Source: Lachnospiraceae bacterium
GTDB lineage: Bacteria > Bacillota > Clostridia > Lachnospirales > Lachnospiraceae
NCBI GenBank assembly: GCA_014804185.1
Contig: JAAVAG010000109.1
Span: 1-33,663 of the forward strand
Length of the DNA: 33,663 nt
Direction: 5' to 3'
Part shown: positions 27,107 to 33,663 of the stretch, piece after piece
Numbering within the stretch: the first letter of the stretch is position 1
Layout: every line of letters starts with the position of its first letter
Position numbers and translations under genes: made by a program
Notes under the pieces: generated by a model
What the model saw: the letters and a program-made list of their open reading frames with translations, nothing else
What the model was told of the DNA's origin: nothing
Databases searched by the model: none

Positions 27107-28648
27107 GTGAAAAAGAAACTGATATTGCTGGCTGCGGGCATTTTGTCCGCAGCGCTGGCAGGCTGCGGCGCGGGTGGTGCGGCAGACGCCGGAGATACCG
27201 CTTCAAATATGGAGGATGCCGGGGAAATGGAGACAGAAAACCGGACGCCCGAGATAAACTATCACAAAATGACCGTGGATGAGGGGACAACGTATCAGAC
27301 CATGGAGAGTTTCGGAACCAGCGGCGCGTGGTGGAGTCAGTACGTGGGAGAGTTTACAAAAGATGTAAACGACAGCGGCAGAGGTACCAGAGAGGACATC
27401 GCCATGCTGCTCTTTGACAGAGAAGAGGGAATCGGGCTGACCTGTTACCGGTATAATGTGGGAGCCGGTTCCGCGGACAGCAGGAAGGGAACTTTCTGGG
27501 ACACACACAGAAGGGCCCAGAGTTTTCTGGACGATGAGGGAAACTATGACTTTACAAAAGACGCGGGCGCCGTATGGTTTCTGGAGAAGGCGGCGGAGCT
27601 TGGCGTGGAGGAAGTGGTGCTCTTTTGCAACAGTCCGCCGGTGTGGCTGACGGACAACGGGCTTGCCCACATGACGGAGGGCGGCAGCCGGGTCAATATA
27701 CAGCCGGAAAACTATCCGGCCTTTGCGGCTTACTGCATGGATGTGGCGGAGCATTTTATCGGGGAAGGGATTCCGGTGAAGTTTATTTCACCTATCAACG
27801 AGCCGCAGTGGGACTGGTACAACGGCCAGGAGGGATGTCATTATGAGCCGAATCAGATCGCGGATCTGTACCTGGCGTTTCTGGATGAACTGGAGAGCCG
27901 TCCCGCTCTGGAGGGTGTGAAGCTGTCCGGGCCGGAGAGCGGAGAATGGGGAACCGCGGCCACGCAGCAGTATACGCAGGCTTTATTGGGCAACGAACGG
28001 CTTGCGGCGCACCTTGACAGTATTGACAACCATTCTTACTGGTCCGACGATACGGCAAAGAAGTCTTTTCGAAACTGGATGACCGTTCACTATCCGGATG
28101 TAAAGCTGCGTGCCAGCGAGTGGTGCGAGATGGTGAACGGGTCGGATGTGACTATGGACTCGGCGTTTCATCTGGCCCAGGAGATTGCGGCGGATATCCG
28201 CATTCTGCAGGTAGTCTCCTGGCAGAACTGGGTGGCGGTGGCTCCCGGCGGATACCGGGACGGGTTGATTTATATTGACGAGTCAAGTCAGAAGTTCCGG
28301 GCCCTCAAACGCCTGTGGAGTTTTGGAAATTTCAGCCGCTATGTGCGCCCCGGCTATGTGAGGGTGGAGATCGCGGCGGATACGGCGGCGCAGGAGAAGA
28401 TGCTGCCCACTGCTTTCACGGGAGTCAATGACCTGGGAGAGCGGGAACTTGTCATGGTGTTTATCAATGAGAGCGAGGCGAAACAGGAGTTTCTTCTGGA
28501 GGGGGTATCCGGCTACAGCCGCATTGCGGTGTATGAGACTTCGGATGACCATGATCTGGAGTGTGTGAGGGAGGATGTGTTTGACGCTTCCGCTCCCGTA
28601 GAGATCGCTGAAATGTCTGTGACCACAGTGGTGCTCACCGGACAGTGA
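27107..28648 (+). CDS. GH30-family glycoside hydrolase lipoprotein (endo-beta-1,6-galactanase-like)
   Basis: GTG start with ggagg RBS; lipobox LAGC; SFGTSGAWWSQYVG, SPPVWLTDNG, FISPINEPQWDWYNGQEGCHYEP (acid/base), KLRASEWCEM (nucleophile). Confidence 0.85.
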   Translation: MKKKLILLAAGILSAALAGCGAGGAADAGDTASNMEDAGEMETENRTPEINYHKMTVDEGTTYQTMESFGTSGAWWSQYVGEFTKDVNDSGRGTREDIAMLLFDREEGIGLTCYRYNVGAGSADSRKGTFWDTHRRAQSFLDDEGNYDFTKDAGAVWFLEKAAELGVEEVVLFCNSPPVWLTDNGLAHMTEGGSRVNIQPENYPAFAAYCMDVAEHFIGEGIPVKFISPINEPQWDWYNGQEGCHYEPNQIADLYLAFLDELESRPALEGVKLSGPESGEWGTAATQQYTQALLGNERLAAHLDSIDNHSYWSDDTAKKSFRNWMTVHYPDVKLRASEWCEMVNGSDVTMDSAFHLAQEIAADIRILQVVSWQNWVAVAPGGYRDGLIYIDESSQKFRALKRLWSFGNFSRYVRPGYVRVEIAADTAAQEKMLPTAFTGVNDLGERELVMVFINESEAKQEFLLEGVSGYSRIAVYETSDDHDLECVREDVFDASAPVEIAEMSVTTVVLTGQ

Positions 28649-28683
28649 GGAGTGTTTCCTTTAAAAAACAGAGCAGAATGTGA

Positions 28684-30441
28684 ATGAGGACTGGTATGGA
28701 TAGATTTGAGATCAAAGACACATTTTATTTAGACGGAGAGCCTTTCCGGATTCTTTCCGGGAGTATACACTATTTCCGAGTCGTGCTGGAGTACTGGCGG
28801 GATCGGATGGAGAAGCTTAAAGCGCTGGGACTCAATACCGTGGAAACCTATATTCCGTGGAATGTACATGAGCCGCGGAAAGGGGAGTTTTGCTTTACGG
28901 GCATGGCGGATGTAGTTCGCTTTGTCAGGACTGCCCAGGAACTGGGACTCTATGTGATCCTGAGGCCGTCGCCCTATATCTGTGCGGAGTGGGAGTTCGG
29001 AGGACTGCCGGGCTGGCTGCTTCGCGAAGACGGCATGCATGTCAGATCCGCCGAACCGGAGTTTCTGGGGCATGTCAGAGAGTACTACCGGGTGCTGCTT
29101 CCGAAGCTGAAGCCGCTGCAGATCACGGAGGGCGGAAATGTCATTCTGATGCAGGTGGAAAATGAATACGGATATTTTGCGGATGACAAAAAATATATGG
29201 AAACCATGCGGGATCTGCTGAGAGAGGGAGGCATCACCGTGCCGCTGATCACATCGGACAATCCCACGGACGAGTGTCTGGAAAACGGAGGTGTGGAGGG
29301 GGCTCTTCCCACCGGCAATTTCGGTTCCAGGACAAAAGAGCGCTTTGCAGTCCTGCAGAGGCACACCCAGGGAGGGCCGCTGATGTGCGCGGAATTCTGG
29401 GTGGGCTGGTTCGACCACTGGGGAAACGGCGGACATATGACCGGAAACCTGGAGGAGAGCGCGGCGGATCTGCGGGATATGATAAAAATGGGACATGTGA
29501 ATATTTACATGTTTATCGGCGGAACAAACTTCGGGTTTATGAACGGTTCCAACTATTATGATCAGCTGAGTCCCGATGTGACCTCCTATGATTATGACGC
29601 CATATTGAGCGAGGCGGGGGATGTGACGCCCAAGTATCTGCGCTATCGGGAGGTACTTGAAAGTCTGGGAATCCCGTCCGGGCAGGAACTTCCCGCCCCC
29701 CTTCCCCGGCGTGCCTACGGCAGCGCGGCCGTTCTGGAAAAGGTGGGACTGATGGAGGCGCTTGAGGATCTTTCGGAGCCTGTGGAGAGCATCTATCCGC
29801 GGAGTATGGAAAGGCTGGGGCAGAACTATGGCTATATTCTGTATACATCTCCGGTAGTCTGCGGGCGCAGACTGGAAAAAATCCGGCTGCACGGGGCGAA
29901 CGACCGCGCGAATATCTTCCTGGGAGAAAAAAGGCTGGCGAATCTCTATGACAGGCAGCTGCTGGAGGAGCACAGCGTAGATGCCACGGCGCAGGAGGGG
30001 GACCGGCTGTGCATTCTGATGGAAAACATGGGACGGGTCAACTTTGGCCCGTACATGGACCGGCAGCGCAAGGGAATCGACGGCTGCATACAGGTAAACG
30101 GCCATATGCACACAGGGTGGAAGCAGTATCCGCTGCCCCTTGACAATCTGGATCGGCTGGATTTTTCCAGAGGCTGTGGCGAGGACATGCCGGCGTTCTA
30201 TCGTCTGGAAATTGCGGTGGATAAACCCTGCGATACATTCCTGGAACTGCCGGGATGGGGAAAGGGCTGTGTGTTCTTAAACGGCTTTCACCTGGGACGC
30301 TTCTGGGAGATCGGGCCGCAAAAGCGCCTGTATGTGCCAGCACCTCTGCTGAGAGAGGGCACAAACGAGGTGATCGTTTTTGAAACCGAGGGAAAATGCG
30401 GCGGAGAGATCGTATTCTGGGATCAGCCGGATATCGGATAA
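28684..30441 (+). CDS. GH35 beta-galactosidase, no signal peptide (predicted cytosolic)
   Basis: GSIHYFRVVLEYWRDRMEKLKALGLNTVETYIPWNVHEP, RPSPYICAEWEFGGLPGWLL, QVENEYG (acid/base), AEFWVGWFDHWG (nucleophile), GGTNFGFMNGSNYY. Confidence 0.95.
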   Translation: MRTGMDRFEIKDTFYLDGEPFRILSGSIHYFRVVLEYWRDRMEKLKALGLNTVETYIPWNVHEPRKGEFCFTGMADVVRFVRTAQELGLYVILRPSPYICAEWEFGGLPGWLLREDGMHVRSAEPEFLGHVREYYRVLLPKLKPLQITEGGNVILMQVENEYGYFADDKKYMETMRDLLREGGITVPLITSDNPTDECLENGGVEGALPTGNFGSRTKERFAVLQRHTQGGPLMCAEFWVGWFDHWGNGGHMTGNLEESAADLRDMIKMGHVNIYMFIGGTNFGFMNGSNYYDQLSPDVTSYDYDAILSEAGDVTPKYLRYREVLESLGIPSGQELPAPLPRRAYGSAAVLEKVGLMEALEDLSEPVESIYPRSMERLGQNYGYILYTSPVVCGRRLEKIRLHGANDRANIFLGEKRLANLYDRQLLEEHSVDATAQEGDRLCILMENMGRVNFGPYMDRQRKGIDGCIQVNGHMHTGWKQYPLPLDNLDRLDFSRGCGEDMPAFYRLEIAVDKPCDTFLELPGWGKGCVFLNGFHLGRFWEIGPQKRLYVPAPLLREGTNEVIVFETEGKCGGEIVFWDQPDIG

Positions 30442-30466
30442 GAATATATCAGATAAGAATATGGAA

Positions 30467-30514
30467 ATGCGGCCTCCGGCGGGGCGGACAATTCCCGCCG
30501 GAGGCCGTATTTTG
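30467..30514 (+). terminator. Strong intrinsic terminator of the glycan-utilisation operon
   Basis: ATGCGGCCTCCGGCGGG ... CCCGCCGGAGGCCGTATTTT, long GC-rich stem followed by T run. Confidence 0.88.
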
Positions 30515-30669
30515 TCGCCGGAAAAAGAAAGGTTCCGACAAACCAAATCTTTCTTCGACAAATTAACGTGTAGCATTGGAGATCATAATGTGATATAATA
30601 GGCGCATGGGCAAAAAAACTGCTTTGCAGTGAGGTGAAAATCAAAGATTTCAACGAGGAAAGACTTTCC

Positions 30670-32757
30670 ATGAAGAAAAAAGGTTCAATGAAGAAGAGGA
30701 TCAGGCTCAAAGGAAGAATTAAAATATATCTGTTGTTTGCCATCTATCTGGGGGTATTGCTGTTTATTGTCAATGCGTTCCTGGTTTTGGTGGATTACCG
30801 TGTGGCGCTTTTGCTGGGATGCTTTACACTGTTCTATTTTGTGGTGACGTTTACGCTTTATTTTTATAATAAGCCGGTCATTATGAATGAACTGATCAGT
30901 TTTGCGACGCAGTACGGACAGATTCAGAAACATCTTCTGAGAGAACTGGAGATTCCCTACGCGCTTCTGGATGACGGGGGAAAGGTGGTGTGGACAAACA
31001 TTGCCTTTGAAAATGTGGTGCATCAGGCCAAGGGATATTCGAAATCCATCACCGGGCTGTTTCCGTCGCTTACCCGCGACCGCCTTCCAGGGGGAAATGG
31101 AGGAAACGTCGGGGATGAGGCACAGTATGAACTGACTTATGAGGGGAATGATTATATCGCCAAATTCCGAAAGATTTCACTGAAAGAAATGGCGGAAAAC
31201 AGCGATATGATAAGCGCGGACGGTTATGAGGGATATCTCGTCGCCATGTATCTGTTTGACGAGACGGCGCTGCATATTGCCCTGCAGGAGGTGGACGACC
31301 AGAGTCTGGCGGTAGGGCTGATCTATCTGGACAATTATGACGAGTCACTGGAGAGCATCGAGGAGGTCAGGCAGTCGCTGCTGACGGCGCTGATCGACAG
31401 AAAAATAAACAAGTATATTGCAGGGCTGGACGGAATCGTCAAAAAGCTTGAAAAAGATAAATATCTGATCATTATGAGAAAGAAATCCGTGGCCCAGCTG
31501 CAGGAGAGCCGCTTCGATCTGCTGGAGGATGTCAAGACGGTAAAGATCGGAAACGAGATGGCGGTGACTATGAGCATCGGCGTGGGATTAAGCGGTCTGA
31601 CATATGCGCAGAATTATGAATTTGCCAGAAATGCCATAGATCTGGCTCTGGGGCGCGGCGGCGACCAGGCGGTGATCAAGACGCCGGGGAGCATTACTTA
31701 TTACGGCGGCAAGAGCCAGCAGGTGGAGAAGAACACGCGGGTAAAGGCGCGGGTAAAGGCGCATGCCCTCAAGGAGATTATTACCGGCAGGGACAAGGTG
31801 CTTATCATGGGACATAAGCTGGCGGATGCGGACAGCTTTGGCGCAGCGGTGGGAATTTACCGCATCGCCAGGACACTGGAGCGAAAGGCGCACATTGTGC
31901 TCAATGATGTTTCGGCCTCCATGCAGCCGCTGACCAATCTGTTTTTCAACAATACAGAGTATGATGACGACATGATCATAAGCAGCCAGCAGGCCATTGA
32001 CATGGCGGGAGGGAGCGGCAATTCCGTGCTTCTTGTAGTGGTGGATGTGAATAAACCCGTTATCACGGAGTGCCCGGATCTGCTCAGAATGTGCAAATCC
32101 ATTGTTGTGCTGGATCATCACAGGCAGGGCTCGGAGACCATTGAAAACGCTACGTTATCCTATGTGGAGCCTTACGCTTCTTCCACCTGTGAGATGGTTT
32201 CGGAGATACTGCAGTATATTTACGACAATATCAAAATCCGCACCGAGGAGGCGGACTGTATGTATTCCGGCATCATGGTGGATACCAACAACTTTATGAG
32301 CAAGACAGGCGTCAGGACTTTTGAGGCTGCCGCTTTCCTGCGCAGGAACGGCGCCGATGTCACGCGGGTGCGCAAACTGTTCCGGGAGGACGCCAGCGAG
32401 TATAAGGCCAGGGCGGATGCGGTCAGCCAGGCGGAAATCTACAAGCAGTCCTTTGCCATTTCCGTCTGCACCGCGGAAGATCTCCCCAGTCCTACGATTG
32501 TGGGGGCACAGGCGGCCAATGAACTTTTGAATATCAGAGGTGTGAAAGCGAGCTTTGTGCTGACGGACTATCAGGGCAAGGTTTATGTGTCCGCCAGGTC
32601 CATCGATGAGGTGAATGTGCAGATCATTATGGAGAGACTGGGCGGCGGAGGCCATATGAGCATGGCCGCCTGCCAGATGGAGGGCGTGGGACTGGCGGAG
32701 GCCATCGGCACACTGAAAGGAACGATAGATACCATGCTTGAGGAAGGCGACATATAG
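30670..32757 (+). CDS. gdpP: Cyclic-di-AMP phosphodiesterase GdpP-like (TM, PAS-like, degenerate GGDEF, DHH-DHHA1)
   Basis: Two TM segments; MSIGVG region of degenerate GGDEF; MGHKLADADSFGAAVGI; VVLDHHRQG; SSTCEMVSEILQ; GGGGHMSMAACQ. ORF-track start is a GTG at 30634; ATG 30670 is preferred but uncertain. Confidence 0.93.
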   Translation: MKKKGSMKKRIRLKGRIKIYLLFAIYLGVLLFIVNAFLVLVDYRVALLLGCFTLFYFVVTFTLYFYNKPVIMNELISFATQYGQIQKHLLRELEIPYALLDDGGKVVWTNIAFENVVHQAKGYSKSITGLFPSLTRDRLPGGNGGNVGDEAQYELTYEGNDYIAKFRKISLKEMAENSDMISADGYEGYLVAMYLFDETALHIALQEVDDQSLAVGLIYLDNYDESLESIEEVRQSLLTALIDRKINKYIAGLDGIVKKLEKDKYLIIMRKKSVAQLQESRFDLLEDVKTVKIGNEMAVTMSIGVGLSGLTYAQNYEFARNAIDLALGRGGDQAVIKTPGSITYYGGKSQQVEKNTRVKARVKAHALKEIITGRDKVLIMGHKLADADSFGAAVGIYRIARTLERKAHIVLNDVSASMQPLTNLFFNNTEYDDDMIISSQQAIDMAGGSGNSVLLVVVDVNKPVITECPDLLRMCKSIVVLDHHRQGSETIENATLSYVEPYASSTCEMVSEILQYIYDNIKIRTEEADCMYSGIMVDTNNFMSKTGVRTFEAAAFLRRNGADVTRVRKLFREDASEYKARADAVSQAEIYKQSFAISVCTAEDLPSPTIVGAQAANELLNIRGVKASFVLTDYQGKVYVSARSIDEVNVQIIMERLGGGGHMSMAACQMEGVGLAEAIGTLKGTIDTMLEEGDI

Positions 32758-32771
32758 GAGGGAAGAGAACG

Positions 32772-33218
32772 ATGAAAATTATTTTACTGCAGGATGAAAA
32801 GAAACTGGGCAAAAAAGGAGACCTGATCGAGGCCAGCGACGGATATGCGAGAAACTATATTCTGCCAAGAAAAATAGGTGTGGAGGCCACTCCGCAGAAT
32901 CTGAATGATCTCAAGCTGAAAAAGGCAAACGAGGAGAAGATTGCCAGGGAGCAGCTGGAGGCCGCAAAGGCGCTGGCGGCATCTTTAGAGTCTAAGGAAG
33001 TAGTGGTGAAGATCAAAGCGGGGGAGAACGGAAAGGCTTTCGGGAGCGTTTCCTCAAAGGAGATCGCGGCGGCCTGCAAGGAACAGAACGGTATCGAACT
33101 GGACAAAAAGAAAATACAGCTTCCGGAGGCGCTGAAAAACTTCGGCGCATATGAGGTGAATATCAAGCTGCATCCTCAGGTGAACGCGAAACTGACAGTG
33201 AAAGTGCTGGAGGCGTAG
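32772..33218 (+). CDS. rplI: 50S ribosomal protein L9
   Basis: MKIILLQDEKKLGKKGDLIEASDGYARNYILPRKIGVEAT. Confidence 0.98.
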   Translation: MKIILLQDEKKLGKKGDLIEASDGYARNYILPRKIGVEATPQNLNDLKLKKANEEKIAREQLEAAKALAASLESKEVVVKIKAGENGKAFGSVSSKEIAAACKEQNGIELDKKKIQLPEALKNFGAYEVNIKLHPQVNAKLTVKVLEA

Positions 33219-33229
33219 CAGAGGCGTGC

Positions 33230-33269
33230 GCATAACAGAGGCGGTATAGTGTTTGGCATAACAGAGGCG
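33230..33269. repeat. Short direct repeat GCATAACAGAGGCG (two copies, 26-bp period)
   Basis: Copies at 33230-33243 and 33256-33269; partial CAGAGGCG also at 33219-33226. Confidence 0.85.
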
Positions 33270-33288
33270 CGGATGCGGAGGATAGATT

Positions 33289-33663
33289 GTGGCTACGATG
33301 GAGGAAACCGTCCTTAAGAGGATATTGCCTCACAGTGAGGAGGCGGAACAGTCGGTGATCGGCTCCATGATCATGGACCGAGAGGCGATTGTGACGGCTT
33401 CGGAACTGATCACAGGGGAAGATTTTTATAACAGGCAGTATGGCATTATTTTTGAAACTATGGTAGAATTAAACGATGAGGGAAAGCCGGTTGATCTGGT
33501 GATGCTGCAGGACCGGCTGAAAGAGAAAGATGTGCCCCCGGAGGTCAGCAGCCTGGAGTTTGTGGGAAATCTGCTCGCCTCGGTTCCCACGTCGGCGAAT
33601 ATCAAACATTACGCCAATATTGTAGGGGAGAAATCCACTCTGCGCAGGCTGATACGGCTGAAC
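33289..33663 (+). CDS. dnaB: Replicative DNA helicase DnaB, N-terminal part (3' truncated)
   Basis: Not in the ORF track because it runs off the window: MATMEETVLKRILPHSEEAEQSVIGSMIMDREAIVTASELITGEDFYNRQYGIIFETMVELNDEGKPVDLVMLQDRLKEK; GTG 33289 or ATG 33298 start. Confidence 0.95.
   Translation, partial: MATMEETVLKRILPHSEEAEQSVIGSMIMDREAIVTASELITGEDFYNRQYGIIFETMVELNDEGKPVDLVMLQDRLKEKDVPPEVSSLEFVGNLLASVPTSANIKHYANIVGEKSTLRRLIRLN

Noticed and set aside
10027-30633. Possible integrative element boundaries (integrase, att repeats, tRNA)
   Set aside because: No integrase or transposase, no tRNA gene and no obvious flanking direct repeats seen by eye; an element call is not supported.
1-33663. 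CRISPR array, rRNA, tRNA
   Set aside because: No regularly spaced repeat array and no recognisable rRNA or tRNA sequence found on reading.

Overview
The window looks like a Lachnospiraceae/Clostridia-type chromosome segment, with almost all genes on the + strand. It contains: (i) the 3' end of a flagellin gene followed by a GT2-TPR glycosyltransferase, a GT11 (alpha-1,2-fucosyltransferase-like) gene, a stand-alone LytTR regulator and a short FliD-C-terminal-like protein; (ii) a cytosolic GH51 alpha-L-arabinofuranosidase-like gene, a YdcF/DUF218 protein, a Sir2 deacylase and a DUF951 protein; (iii) the rpsF-ssb-rpsR core operon; (iv) an oligoendopeptidase F gene; (v) a divergent LacI-family regulator and a ~17 kb apparent operon (about 13.25-30.5 kb) encoding two unusual solute-binding proteins, four ABC permeases with no ATPase, an NHL/TPR membrane protein, a YIP1-like membrane protein, a DUF5696 protein, a GH30 lipoprotein and a GH35 beta-galactosidase; (vi) gdpP-rplI-dnaB (dnaB runs off the end). 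The best candidate for an under-described system is (v). It reads as a glycan capture/import machine, plausibly for type II arabinogalactan or beta-1,6-galactan, sitting between rpsR and gdpP, which are close neighbours in many Firmicutes. All family calls come from motif recognition by eye; no searches were run.
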